Notes: generated by a model from the letters alone, not told the origin. DNA of 64,000 nt from Cryptomeria japonica (GCF_030272615.1 NC_081415.1:505193373-505257372), one strand, 5' to 3'; counted from the stretch's first letter, positions 23,709 through 35,661 are shown. A program made the numbers and translations.

Positions 23709-25290
23709 TGGTGTAGGGGCACTAGGACATGTGTCTAATTCATTTTCACATTTCTCTACATCATTTTAATTCATGGATAAGTTAGGAATAGAATGTGCAA
23801 TGTATGTGTTTGAAGGCCTATTGATTAGGTCTAGGTAGTGTAATAAGCCTTAAGGCCTCAAGAGGTGTCAACTTGGTCAAAGGCCTTGTATGGGTATTTT
23901 ATATCTAATTTTGGTGTTTAGGGGTCTACAAAATGTGGTAGGTTCATTCTTGACCTTTGGTGTGAAGGCAAGACCGAATTGTAGAAAGTTGACAATAGTT
24001 GCAAAGTTGCATTATTGGCTTATGCAACTTTTCTTGCAAGATTTTCAAATGTGGTTATCCCAACGGTTAGTTGGTTGATTGTATGCATTGGAGGTATTTG
24101 GAGGAATCCCTTGGCATTATATAATCCTAGAGGAATGATGCCTACTAGTTAGAGATGATATTGAATGAATTTTTTATCTTCAAAGCAAACGGTTATTGTG
24201 ATTTCCTACATTTTCCTTGAGTTTTTTGTTCTTGCATAATTCCCTGTGAATGATGGGCGTGAATTAAACATTTGAAAATTTGTAATAGAGGTTCACCATC
24301 CATTTGGAGTTGATCTATGGTCTTGAATCCTTTGGGTTTGGAAGAAACTGAATTTTCTATCCCACTGGCCTGACAAAACCCTCAGAACTAGGGTTTGGAT
24401 GCAAACGGTGACACAAATCAACATATCTCTATGGGATCAACCTGAAACCTGGGAGGATGTTGATTTGACATGTATAATAGATTTTATTGGTGGTTTTGGA
24501 GGTAGGAAGTGTCATTTTCCTTTCCTAAGATGAATCCCTAGGCTTGACATCGCTCATGTGGCAAGCCTGTGTAGTAGGAAAAGTGGGTGGAAACCTTGAA
24601 CAATAGATTGAAGGATGGTCAAACTTGGCATGAGAAGGACCCTTGAACAATTGCAAACCCTTGAAAAGTGTTATCCTTTCATTCCTTTGAGACTAGTGAA
24701 GCTTTTGAAATCTTAAACCCCAATACTGACTAGAAGAGGCTAAATAAGGTCAGTAGGGTTTGACCTCCGTACTCAAAACTAGATGTAGAAATTTGGAATC
24801 CTATAGTATGCCCAAAAGGGTACACAAATATCAAATTTATTTAGGGGGTTGTGAAGGTAGCTCATGAGACAAATCAAGAAAATTCCAAATGGAGGGCTAG
24901 TTGCTTATATCCCTATTTCCTAGGTCCAAAAGGGGGAAAGATACAAAGGGCTAGTAAACACCCATCTAAGGGGTCAAGATCAGTGGAAATTCCATATAAC
25001 ACATGTGTAAACACTCACATAGGTTAGATTCCACCTTTTGAGTAAAGATCCAGTTGGTTGGGATTTGGAGTTGTTAGGTGTCCTTGGTTGAAGGGTTGGA
25101 ACCTTAGGGGTAGGAGACTCCTTGTCGGTTGTGAGTTGTCCTAAGTGAAGAGATCCTTGGGAAGGATCTAGGGAAATCTCTAGAAACCTTGAGAAGTTCA
25201 AACACAATGGTCCAATGGATGGTACCAACTGGAGACCCTTTTTGAGTAAAAACTAAGAAAGTGAAATAACATCCCAAACCCTCTGCATCA
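23709..25290 (+). repeat. Element C 5' LTR
   Basis: It is 1582 bases long, starts TGGTGTAGGGGCACTAGG and ends CTCTGCATCA. The partner is 29927-31510 (1584 bases). Agreement is around nine bases in ten by eye. Confidence 0.9.
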
Positions 25291-25293
25291 TAT

Positions 25294-25305
25294 TGGTATC
25301 AGAGC
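25294..25305 (+). promoter_or_regulatory. Element C primer binding site (initiator Met tRNA)
   Basis: TGGTATCAGAGC, three bases after the LTR, is the classic plant initiator-Met site. Confidence 0.9.
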
Positions 25306-25359
25306 TATACCAAGGGTGGAATAGTGTATGTCAGACTTAAAATTTGGAGAAGAGGCTGC

Positions 25360-26335
25360 TATAATGCCTCCTAAGGAAATGAACCCAAAGGCCATCAAGA
25401 AGATGGTAGAGGAGTTGCTTGAAGAGAAACTCAAAGAGATCGGATAGTCCAAGGGAAAGAACAAAACTTATGATGATGAATCGGAAGAGGAGAAGGAGGA
25501 GAAGGAGGTCATCCCTCAGAATATGGAACCTGATCAAAGTTGTTCTTGGATGCCCTGAAATCAATAAACAAGGATAATGTGAAAAGTCTACCTATCTATA
25601 GTGGTAGCCTGAATGGAGAAGAGGTGCTTGAATGGATAGAAGCACTCAAGAACCACTTTGAGTACAAAGAGGTCCCAGAGGAGAAAAGAGTGAGTTTGGC
25701 AAAGTCTAGACTCAAGGGGTCTACCTTGTTGTGGTGGACAGTGTTGCGGGAAGAAAGGGTGAACATAGGGAAGAAGAAGATATCCTCTTGGGAGAGGATG
25801 AAGAACAAAATCAAAGAACAATTCCTACGAATAGACTATGAGGTTCAGATGTATAAGAAGTTGCAAAATCTTAGACAGAGGGAGTTGGATGTGAATGCAT
25901 ATACCAAATAATTTCACAAGCTAAGTCTTAGGTCCAAGAAGCATGAAGAAGAGGTAGAGAAGGTGGCTAGATACCTGAACGGGTTAAGGGAAAACATCCA
26001 AGATAAGATCAGCATCATGGATCCAAACACTATGCACAAATGCTTCCAATTGGCATTGAGGGTGGAAGATAAGATAAAGAGGAGAGGAGAACAAAATAAT
26101 AGAGGAAGAGGTGGCAGAAATTTCAGAGGTAGAGGAGGCTTTGGAGTAAAAATGGTGATTCTAACCAGCAAAAGTCCAATGGAGAGTTCAATAACAAGAA
26201 TGGAGGCTTTAGAGGAGGAAGAAGACCATTTGGAACGAGTAGGCAAGGAAACCAAGGTAGAGGACCTAGTGTTTTCACTGGTAAATGTTACAATTGCAAC
26301 CAAGTGGGTCACACTATGAGTAGATGCCCGTAGAA
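25360..26335 (+). pseudogene. Element C Gag (broken)
   Basis: This is the structural protein. The N-terminal part is charged (EEKEEKEV). The Retrotrans_gag core starts near 25555 with PIYSGSLNGEEVLEWIEAL and LKGSTLLWW. A stop at 25909-25911 follows AYTK. The frame continues KVARYLNGLRENIQDKI, an Arg/Gly-rich stretch RGRGGRNFRGRGG and, after a frameshift, an intact knuckle CYNCNQVGHTMSRC at 26287-26328. Confidence 0.85.
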
Positions 26336-28160
26336 AGCTTCTAGCTCACATGGACCGGAAAGGACTCAACTTGTGCAAGAAGATGATGGACAAAGTGTCA
26401 ATTCACCCATAGGACATGCAGGTCCTACCTTGGATGGAGAAATCCTTATGCTAAGGAGGATGTTGTTGAAGGTACCCTAATGCAAAGAGCCCCCACAAAG
26501 AAAGTCACTCTTCAAAACTACTTGTAACTCTCATGGCAAGGTTTGCAAAGTGATTATTGATTCTAGATCCACAGATAATATTGTTGCTTTAGAAATGGTA
26601 GAGAAGTTAAAATTGAAAAGGTTACCACATGTGAGTCCTTATAGAGTTTCCTAGCTTAACAAGGGGTAGCATGTAGTAGTAGATGAACAAACTTGGGTAG
26701 ATTTTGAAATGGGGGACTATAAGTATAGGATCTTGTGTGATTTCCTTCCTATGGATGCTTGTCACCTATTGTTAGGTCACCCTTGGCAGTATGATGTCAA
26801 AGCACAGTATGATGGTGAGAAAAATGTGTATGTCATTACACAAAATGGTAGACAGATTAGGATATATCCTTTACCTGATCAAGGGGAAGAGAATATTGTT
26901 AGTTCATATGTCATGTTGCTTAGTGGAAAGGAGTTTTTGGAAGTCCTCAAACAAGAAGAGACCCAAGGCTATGCTTTAGTTTTACACCCAAAAGATGAGT
27001 CCAACAAAGAAAATGGTGAGAAAGGAGAGATTCCTAGTGAAGTGCAAGCCATGTTCGACAGATATAAGGGAGTTGTGGCCAAAACATGCTTGATAACTTG
27101 CCTCCCATCAGAAAAATCAATCATCAAATTGATCTAATCCCTGGTGTGACTTTGCCTAATAAAGCTGCCTACAAGATGACTCCTAGTCAGAATGAGGAGA
27201 TAGAAAGACAAGTGCAAGACCTTTTGGATAAGGGGTTGATTAGGATGAGTTTGAGCCCATGTGTTTTACCCACTGTGTTGGCACCAAAAAAAGTTGGAAC
27301 ATGGAGAATGTGCACTGATTTTAGAGCCATCAACAAGATCACAATTAGGTAACAGTTTCCTATGCCTAGGATTGAAGACCTAATGGACTCTCTTGGAGGG
27401 TCATGCTACTTTTAAAAGATTGATTTGAAGTCAGGTTACCATCAGATCAGAATCAGACCTGGTGATGAGTTGAAGATGGCCTTTAAAACCAATGAGGGCC
27501 TATATTAGTGGATGGTGATGCCATTTGGCCTCACAAATGCACCTAGTACCTTTATGTGCCTCATGAATGAGGCATTGGCAGAATTTATTAGAAAAATTGT
27601 TATTGCTTATCTTTATGACATCTTGGTGTTTAGCAGATCCATGGAAGAGCATTTGAAGCATTTGGATCAGGTTTTGAGGAAGCTTCATGAGGAGAAATTG
27701 GTAATCAATCTAGAGAAGTGTGAATTCATAAAAACTGAGTTGGTGTATCTAGGCTTTGTAGTTTCAAATGGATGTTTGAAAATGGATATTTCTAAGGTTG
27801 ATGCTATTGTAAATTGGCCTACACCTAGGATAGTAGGTGATGTTAGAAGCTTTCATGGAATGGCTACTTTTTATATGAAGTTCATCAGGGAATTAGTCAT
27901 ATTTGTGCTCCCATTCTTAACACTATAAAAGGAGGAATCAAATGCAGGTCTAAATGGATAGAGCAAGAGGCCCAAAGCTTTGAGATTTTGAAGAGGAAGG
28001 TTGCAGAACTTCCCACCTTGAGGCTTCCTAGTTTTGATCAACTTTTTACATTTGAATGTGATGCAAGCAAGTAGCCAATAGGTGCAGTCCTTAGTCAAGA
28101 AGGACATTCGGTGGCATTTTTCAAAGAAATTGAATAAGGCTAAATAGAGGTATTCAACCT
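26336..28160 (+). pseudogene. Element C protease, reverse transcriptase and RNase H (broken)
   Basis: The protease site reads VIIDSRSTDNIV (about 26549-26584), where the usual DSGS is DSRS. LLGHPWQYD follows at about 26770. The RT starts near 27120 (IDLIPGVTLPNKAAYKM) and continues [33 protein letters not shown] and MPFGLTNAPSTF. The catalytic box is YLYDILVFS at 27608-27634, with Tyr (TAT, 27614-27616) for the first Asp. Stops lie at 27350 and 27507. RNase H is poorly kept: FECDASK, then broken text to about 28260. Confidence 0.87.
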
Positions 28161-28255
28161 ATGATTTGGAGCTTTATGGCATGGTGCAAGTACTCAAAAA
28201 GTAGCGCCATTACCTTCTTCCAAAAGAGTTTATTGTTTATACTTTTAACCATGCA

Positions 28256-29176
28256 TTGAGTTTTCTTAATGGGCAAGAGAAGTTGAACCAAAGGCACATC
28301 AAATGGGTTGATCAACTCCAACCTTACACCTTTACCATCAAGCACAAGAAGGGTGTGACTAATAATGTTGCAGATGCTTTGAGCAGAAGAACCCTCACAA
28401 TCCAAGAAATTCAGTTGCAATGTGTTGGTATTGATTCTCTTAAGGCCATGTACAAGGAGGATCTAGATTTCAAGGATGCATATGATGTATGTACTAAGTT
28501 TGTTGACTCTTTCCATGTTGATTTTTCTGATTTTATGTTTCAAGATGGATTACTCTTCAAGGGGCATCAATTATGCATTCCTCAATGTTCTATGAGGGAG
28601 AATATCATTAGAGAGAAACACAATGGTCGTCTTGGAGGTCATTTTGGTTTGGATAAAACCTTAGAGCATGTGTCAAGATTTTATTTTTGGCCCAAGATGC
28701 AGGCAGAGGTAAGAAGATGTGTGGAGCATTGTCCTATTTGTCAGAGGGCAAAATGTGTTTCAACCAATGCTAGTTTGTATCATCCTTTACTAATTCCTAC
28801 TAGGCCTTGGGAAAGACTTAGTATGGATTTTGTGCTTGGATTGCCCAAAACTCCTAGGGGGTTTGATAGTCTCTTTGTAATTGTTGATAGGTTCAGCAAG
28901 ATCAATCATTTTGTGCCATGTAAATGCACAAATTATGCATCTCATATTGCAGGTCTCTTTTTCAAAGAAGTTGTAAGGATACATGGATTACCTCTCAATA
29001 TTGTCATTGATAGAGACTCCAAGTTTGTTGGTCATTTTTGGAGGACTCTCTGGAAGAAATTAGGTACCAATCTATCATTTTCATCAGCATACCACCCTCA
29101 GACTGATGGGCAAATTGAGGTGGTTAATAGATCCCTTGGCAATCTCCTTAGATGCCTTACCAAGCAACATGGATAA
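28256..29176 (+). CDS. Element C RNase H end and integrase, long open piece
   Basis: This 306-codon open piece begins in the RNase H tail (ADALSRR at about 28373) and contains the whole zinc finger and core of integrase. The zinc finger has H-H-C-C (HNGRLGGHFG, CPICQRAK). The first catalytic Asp is in ERLSMDFVLGLPKT, the second in IDRDSKFVGHFW, and the Glu in HPQTDGQIEVVN. All three catalytic residues are present. A TAA at 29174 cuts the protein before its C-terminal domain, which continues at 29462 after further stops. Confidence 0.88.
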   Translation: MSFLNGQEKLNQRHIKWVDQLQPYTFTIKHKKGVTNNVADALSRRTLTIQEIQLQCVGIDSLKAMYKEDLDFKDAYDVCTKFVDSFHVDFSDFMFQDGLLFKGHQLCIPQCSMRENIIREKHNGRLGGHFGLDKTLEHVSRFYFWPKMQAEVRRCVEHCPICQRAKCVSTNASLYHPLLIPTRPWERLSMDFVLGLPKTPRGFDSLFVIVDRFSKINHFVPCKCTNYASHIAGLFFKEVVRIHGLPLNIVIDRDSKFVGHFWRTLWKKLGTNLSFSSAYHPQTDGQIEVVNRSLGNLLRCLTKQHG

Positions 29177-29461
29177 AGCTGGGATTTAGTGATTGGACAA
29201 CCTGAATATGCATACAATGATTCATTCAATAGGATCATAGGGAGAATTAAATTTGAGGTCATGTATGGCCTACACCCCAGAGGGATACTTGAACTCAAAA
29301 ATCTTGGAGGCATGGACAAAAGGAGTTCCCAAGGAGAAGATTTTGCTGTCACAATGAAGGAGATTCATGAACAAGTTAAGGCTTCACTTCAACAAAGTGT
29401 TGATAAATATAAACTCTGAGCAGATGTTACGAGGAGATATGTTCAGTTCAAAGTAGGGGAT

Positions 29462-29905
29462 TTGGTGATGGCTTCCCTAAGGAAAGAAAGGTTACCTAAA
29501 GGCGAACCTTATAAACTACTCATGAAGAAGATAGGTCCCCTCCGGGTGGTTCATAAATTTGGAAACAATGCATATGAAGTTGAACTCCCATCAGACTTAG
29601 GAATATCTCCCATCTTCAATGTATGTGATTTGACAGCCTTCAAAGGATCCATGACAGATGCAGCACCTGATTCATCTCTTGAGGAAGAGGATGTAGAATG
29701 GATGAAGGTTCTACCACCTAGCAAGCCATTGGAATTGGAGTGCATTCTTGACTCTAAGGTGATCAAACAAATAAGGAAAGGTGTGTACAAAGACTATCTA
29801 GTCAAATGGAAGGGGCTTCTTGAGTCTGAAGCTACTTGGATGAGTGAAAGTGATATCCTCAAGCATGGAACCATAACCAACCGGTTGGCAACTCAAGGGA
29901 CTTGA
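29462..29905 (+). CDS. Element C integrase C-terminus with chromodomain (fragment)
   Basis: It holds the GPY/F-type module (GPLRVVHKFGNNAYEVELP) and, near the end, a chromodomain (IRKGVYKDYLVKWKGL, then ATWMSESDI). In chromoviruses this module guides integration to marked chromatin. The piece is open but is cut off from the catalytic core by stops. The frame ends 20 bases before the 3' LTR. Confidence 0.88.
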   Translation: MVMASLRKERLPKGEPYKLLMKKIGPLRVVHKFGNNAYEVELPSDLGISPIFNVCDLTAFKGSMTDAAPDSSLEEEDVEWMKVLPPSKPLELECILDSKVIKQIRKGVYKDYLVKWKGLLESEATWMSESDILKHGTITNRLATQGT

Positions 29906-29926
29906 GTTTTCTTGTCCAGAGGAGTA

Positions 29927-31510
29927 TGGTGTAGGGGCACTAGGACATGTGTCTACTTCATTTTTACATGTTTCTACATCATTTTAGTTCATGGTTATGT
30001 TAGGAATAGAATGTGCAATGTGTGTGTTTGAAGGCTTATTGATTAGGTCTAAGAAATGTAATAAGCCTTAAGGCCCCAAGAGGTGTCAACCTGGTAAAAG
30101 GCCTTGTATGGGTATTTTATATGTATTTTTGGTGTTTAGGGGTTTGTAGCATTGGTAGGTTCATTCTTGACCTTTGGTGTGAAGGCAAGACTGAATTGTA
30201 GAAAGTTGACAAAAGTTGCAAAGTTGCATTATTGTCTTAAGCAACTTTTCTAGCAAGATTTTGAAATGTGGTTATCCCAACAGTTAGTTGGTTGATTGTA
30301 TGTGTTCGAGGTAGTTGGAGGAGTTCCTTGGCATGATATAATCCTAGAGGAAGGATGCCTACTTTTTTAGAGATGATATTGAATGAATTTCTTGTCTTCA
30401 AAGCAAACGATTATTGTGATTTCCTACACTTTCCTTGAGTTTTTTGTTCTTGCATAATTCCTTGTGAATGGTGGGAATGAATTAAACATTTGAAAAATTG
30501 TAGTAGAGTTTCACCATCCATTTGGAGTTGATCTATGGTCTTGAATCCTTTGGTTTTGGAAGAAACTAAATTTTCTATCCCACTGGCCTGACAAAACCCT
30601 CAAAACCAAGGTTTGGATCTAAATAGTGACACAAATCAACATCTCTCTATGGGATCAACCTGAAACCTGGGAGGATTTTTTTTTGACATGTATACTAGAT
30701 GTTCCTGGTGGTTTTGGAGGCAGTAAGTGTCATTTTCCTTTCCTAAAATGAAGCCCTAGGCTTGACATCGCTCATGTGGCAAGCCTGTGTAGTAGGAAAA
30801 GAGAGTGGAAACCTTGAACAACAAATTGAAGGATGGTCAAAATTGGCATGAGAAGGACTCTTGAACAAGTGTATACCCTTGGCTAGTATTATCCTTTCAT
30901 TCCTTTGTGACTGGTGAATCTTTTGAGAGCTTAAACCCCAATACCAGCTAGAAGAGGCTAAATAGGGTCAATATGGTTTGACCATCCATACTCAAAACCC
31001 AAATGCAGAAGTTTGGAATATTGTAGTATACCCAAATGGGTACTCAAATATAAAATTTATTTAAGGGGTTGTTCAGGTATGTTGTGAGACAAATCAATAA
31101 AATTCCAAATGGAGGGCTAATTGCTTGTAGCCCTATTTCCTAGATCCAAAAGGGGAAAAGATAAAAAGGGCTAGTAAACACCCATCTAAGTGGTCAAGAT
31201 AAGTGAAAATTCCATATAACACATGTCTAAACACTCACATAGGTTAGATTCCACCTTTTGAGTAAAGATCCAGTTGCTTGGGGTTTGGGGTTGTTAGGTG
31301 TCCTTGGTTGAAGGGTTAGAACCTTAGGGGTAGGAGACTCCTTGTCAGTTGTGGGTTGTCCTGAGTGAAGAGATCCTTGGGAAGGATCTAGGGAAATCTC
31401 TAGAAACCTTGAGAAGGTCAAATACATTGGTCCATTGGATGGTACCAACTGGAAACCCTTTTTGAGTAAAAACCAAGAAAGTGAAATAACATCCCAAACC
31501 CTCTGCATTA
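29927..31510 (+). repeat. Element C 3' LTR
   Basis: It is 1584 bases long. A purine run, CCAGAGGAGTA (29916-29926), precedes it as the polypurine tract. The end reads CTCTGCATTA, where the terminal CA has changed to TA, followed by the CCCCA duplication. Confidence 0.9.
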
Positions 31511-32422
31511 CCCCACCCATTGTCAATCTATCTAAGCTCAACCTCAAATATAGGAGATCATCGAATCACCATTCATGGGTAAGAGGATAAACATATACCC
31601 TAGGCTACTTTGGGACTAGCTCTATGGGGTCTCCTCGAGGCCTAGTGTAGGTAATATGCTCAAACATCCACACCTATAGTAGTGTGCATGTCATCAGGTT
31701 GCATCCCTATCTGAACACATACTCCCCAAGGTTGTGATAGAGATACACAAGCATGCTCTTACCCCAAGATTATAATCTCTCATGTCTCTCCATAGCTCAT
31801 ATGGCATAGATGAGCTCTCCATGCATATGTGTGTCACACCCATTAGGGTACACAACTAATGTAAGGGTCGCAATCATGAGTTGCCTCACTAATGGAACCT
31901 CACTGGTAGGGTGTGGGAGCCAGTTGACCATGATGCGGTCCCTTGTCTCGTTGTGTATCACTCTCCCCATAGCATATACCTTCTCTCTCCTGTAATCCTC
32001 CTTTGTCTGATTGGATCGGTATCTCACGGTATCTCCTCTAATGGGAAGGTGCAGAATGTGGTATACATCCTCAAAGGTGACCGTCATCTCCCCCATAGGT
32101 AGTGAGAACATTGAGGTGTCTGCATCCCACCTCTCTATCAGTGCCATCAACATTGCAGCATGGAATCGAATGGTCGGCATGGTCATCACATCCCACAAGC
32201 CCACTACATGTAGAAAATCCCTCCCTCCCATTGTCAGCCTTGGAATCTACTCCCAAAGGCTCCAAAAGGTGAGACCAGTGGTATGCTTGTGGATGTACGG
32301 TAGCGTCTACAAAATGCAAATAAATCTATCATCAGTAATCGATCAATCATCTATCATCATCTAATCAATGAAATCATTCTATCAGTTCTAGTATTCATCG
32401 CCTGATCATATTGATGATATGA
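31511..32422 (-). pseudogene. Antisense PMD ORF, N-terminal and central part (plant mobile domain)
   Basis: Read on the minus strand, the domain begins near 32300 (HKHTTGLTFWSLWE, stop). An open stretch of 144 codons (32231-31797) carries the plant mobile domain pattern: LMALIERWDADTSMFSLP, then GEMTVTFEDVYHILHLPIRG. It continues in the same frame with VYLYHNLGEYVF, VWMFEHIT and RVYVYPLTHEW, with a handful of in-frame stops, and runs on into 23708. A splice-acceptor-like TTTGCATTTTGTAG lies just upstream (about 32325-32312), so an upstream exon is possible. PMD (PF10536) occurs in host MAIN/MAIL genes and in mobile elements. Position, antisense to pol and before the 3' LTR, fits the antisense ORFs described for Tat-lineage elements. 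Confidence 0.78.
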
Positions 32423-33814
32423 TGAAAGAACAAGGATCCAGTCAACTACTGAGAGGGGGTGAATCGGTAGATAGAAAAAATGATAAACTTCACCAATCTC
32501 AAAATCAATCTCTCAAAGTAAACTTAGAACTTTCAATGCAATATCATTGTCAAGATTAAACTGTCAAGTTAAACCAGTTGACTGTTACAACAGATTAATA
32601 GTAAACAACTTGAAACTCACAAACATCCAAACACTTTTACTGAGATAAGTAAAACTTCATTTCATATTGTTGCCGGTTACCATGACTTATCAAAGTGGAT
32701 TAAGTAGTTAAGAAAATCAACCATAATAAAACATAACCAAAAAAACATTCACCACTTGACACCATATTTTTGACGTGGAAACCCAAATGGGAAAAACCAC
32801 AGTGAGATGGAACTCACAAGAATTCTGAACTCTTCTGAAGTTCACCCTGTTAGGAGCCAAGCTTGTTAAAGCTTTACAAAAAGTCTTGTTAAGAATAGAT
32901 CTTGTTAGGGACCACCCGGTTAAGGGATTGACTATAATGCCTTGTTAGAATCAATACCCTATGAGGAGTAACCTTTGTAAAGGATTTATAATCCAAGCTA
33001 ATGGATCACCTTGTTAGATGATATGAATAACACCAAGCTTGTTAGAGCTTACCCGGATAGGGGATTTTACTGTTGTAATTGTTAGAAAACAACAAGAGTT
33101 TGTTGATCTATTTAAATATCACTTCACTTGCTGGTTCAGATCCTTTCAATGCTCCTCTCTTCCTTTACTCCAACTACAGATACATCATCCAATTTGGAAA
33201 CCACGCACTCAACTAAAACTTTGCCAACTCTGAAACTAAACAACTCATCAACCTTATAAACAAATCAACTAGGTCGGTAACACAATAAAAACCTAATTCT
33301 CATAGAGATTACAAAAAAGTTGGTTCAAGAATGACCGTTGGATTACATAACAATCTCTACACATCATTCAAGAAATCCTCGACCACTCCTTGATCATCGC
33401 TTCATCGAACTTAGTAACTCATCATGCATTTTGCATTACATGCAATATACTTGCTCATTCCCTAGACAAAAATTGTTACCTCAATGAGCCAAAAACACTG
33501 TGAAACTCTCTTCATATAATATGCATACGTGTCATAATCATTATTGCTCATCATCAGATCATAAACCAATATAACCAATTCACCAAACTTAATCGGTTAG
33601 GGTTTATCAAAACAACAGGTAGGGTTTATCGATTCAACTCTCCAATACTTAGCAATATTGGTTCACTCCACAAACTTACCTACCAATTATAGTTTCTTTC
33701 ACTTAGCTCTTCCTACCGGTTACAAAACAACATTACAACAATATCATTACACATTAATTGACATCAATGACAACATAACATTTCATTAATGCAATCTTCA
33801 TGCAAATGCCAACA
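32423..33814 (-). repeat. Solo copia-type LTR upstream of the PMD ORF
   Basis: Read on the minus strand it starts TGTTGGCATTTGCATG and contains the shared TTGTCATTGATGTCAA block and the TTTCCCATTTGGGTTTCCACG block. It ends near a C-rich tract (CACCCCCTCTCAG). These match the ends of the copia LTR at 16849 but with much change inside. No internal region follows. I found no clear 5-bp duplication, so the outer edge near 32423 is approximate. Confidence 0.65.
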
Positions 33815-33988
33815 CTTGTGTCACCGTTGGTCGCCCCGAATAGGGACTAGGACGTCCTATTGGGACCATGATGCCCCCTTGGGACCATGGCACCCTAGGA
33901 GGACCAGGGCACCCTAGAACCCCTAGGTGTCTAAAGGGAGGGCTCAGGCCCGGACTAGGTGATGATATCATCACTTCTAAAAACTATG
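33815..33988 (+). other. Element A sequence between the solo LTR and element B
   Basis: These 174 bases have GGGACC-type short repeats (GGGACTAGGACG, GGGACCATGATG, GGGACCATGGCACC). I see no gene. The last five bases, CTATG, are the left half of the duplication made by element B. Confidence 0.55.
33984..33988. repeat. Element B target duplication CTATG, left
   Basis: CTATG precedes the B 5' LTR. The other copy follows the B 3' LTR on the minus strand and appears on the plus strand as CATAG at 44365-44369. That the copies lie on opposite strands shows an inversion inside B. Confidence 0.75.
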
Positions 33989-35637
33989 TATAGTGTCATA
34001 AATTGTACACCCTTGCTAGGGTGGTACAATTTCACACTTAGGTTAGCACCCACCTTAGTGTGCCTTGCATCTTGCATTTTTATTTCCCTTTAAGAATTTA
34101 ATTAAATCTAAATTCATATTCCATCACTTCACGCATTATAAAACTGGGCCCTCTACCCTAAGTGTGCCCCTTTTATTTTATTCTTTCGATAAATCATTTA
34201 ATCATAAACCCTAATTATGTCCTATTTCAACCTTTAAGGCCCAATTTTGTATATCAAAACACCTTAAAATCAGTTGTAACTTTGGGATTCTCTCTAATAT
34301 CATCATATCTAACTACCTTGAAAATTTGGTAAAAAGTTGGTCGAACCATGTGCGTTCCTACCACGGTCCTCGGCTTTTTTCCCAAAATTTTGAGAGAACA
34401 ATTCTATGATATTATAATGCTTAACCCCAAAAGACTGGCGGGAAATTCAATTCCTAGGTCATCCTAAAGGCGGAATTATGTCGAAATTAAGATCTAGGGT
34501 TTCATACATAAGAGCTCTCTTTCTTCATTTGAAGGCATCTCATAAATATAGGAAAAGGTTGTTGGAGCAAGGACAAGGAACCCTCTATGTAGTGAAAGAG
34601 AAGCCTATGTGGAGTCTTCAACAACATTCAACAACATTTCATCAAGCATTCATCATCAATTAGGAGCCTTGAAGACATTGAAGAGTAATAGGAGATCTTG
34701 TGGCAATATCTCTCCCTTGGGGATTGCTATGATTTCATGTTACTTTCATGTCTTTGTATGAGCTTCTTTAAATCAACTTGAATATTTACATTCATGCTTT
34801 AGATCACTTTGCATCATTGATATAGAGCATTTACTTTTTCAATTACAAGAAACTAGGGTTTACTCTTTAGGGTTGCTCTAGATTGTTTACGTTCATTTTA
34901 GGATCTTTCATACACACAAGGTTCTAGCACACACATTTTCAATACATTATCGGTTATTTGTGGAGGTGGAAATCACCAAAATAGGGGTTTGACTAAGTCA
35001 AAACCCCATATAGCCACCCAAACCTTCCATTTTTAGTTGCAGGTGCAGAAACAAGTACCCGGAGGTACTTTCAGCTCAGCAAAAGGCACAAGAACCACCT
35101 AGAATCATCAGATCTGCCCTAATCTACCTGGTTTAGGGGCATGGTGCCCTATTCCTACCCAAGACAGTGGCATGGCACCATGGTCCCTCTTCTTTTCAGT
35201 GATTTTTAGCAGGTTGCAGCTTTAGGTCATCAAATTTGCAATTTCCCAGTTGCAGCCTCCTGTTTGCAGAAATAGGACATTGGCGTGGCACCCTAGTCTA
35301 GGTCAGTTTTGGTCAATTTGCAACATCAGGTACACTTTTATAATCCTCTCCCTTTCATGCTTTCAGTATCTCAGTTTCATATCTGCAAGTTTGTGCAATT
35401 CCGAGTTCATTTATGCTTCATTCTTTATCTCCTAATCTAGTTGATCATTCAAACCCTATTTTTTCTCATCATTTGCAACAAGAGGAATAGAAACCCTAAG
35501 AGATAAAACTTGTCTCTCTCTTTCTCACAAGAAGTATCCAAATTGAGATATCTCCCTAGGCTCTTTCGTATTCCCAATGTGTTGGCAAAAGTGGGATTAG
35601 GTCCTAGTCACCCGATCTTGCTTTTCCCACCCCCACA
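33989..35637 (+). repeat. 5' LTR of element B
   Basis: It is 1649 bases long, begins TATAGTGTCATAAATTG (the usual TGTAGTGTC with one change) and ends CCCCCACA. It shares with 44370-47518 (minus) the blocks GAAGGCATCTCATAAATATA and GTAGTGAAAGAGAAGCCTAT, which the A LTRs lack. That pairs these two as the LTRs of one element. Confidence 0.85.
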
Positions 35638-35640
35638 TTT

Positions 35641-35661
35641 TGGTGAACCTGGCGTGAATCC
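35641..35661 (+). promoter_or_regulatory. Putative primer binding site of element B
   Basis: TGGTGAACCTGGCGTGAATC lies three bases after the LTR. It is related to that of element A (TGGTAAACCCGACGTG). The pairing tRNA is not identified. Confidence 0.6.

Larger units (their letters stand above)
23709..31510 (+). mobile_element. Element C: chromodomain Ty3/gypsy retrotransposon, complete but defective
   Basis: Both LTRs, an initiator-Met primer site, gag, protease, RT, RNase H, integrase, a C-terminal chromodomain and a CCCCA duplication are present, for about 7.8 kb in all. The chromodomain and the order RT-RNase H-integrase place it among the plant chromoviruses (Tekay/Del-like is likely). 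It is inserted in the PMD ORF of element A. Many stops and a changed RT catalytic Asp make it dead. Confidence 0.93.

Noticed and set aside
32418-32422. Target duplication of the solo LTR 32423-33814
   Set aside because: TATGA on the left and CTTGT on the right do not match. The left edge may be misplaced or one flank lost.
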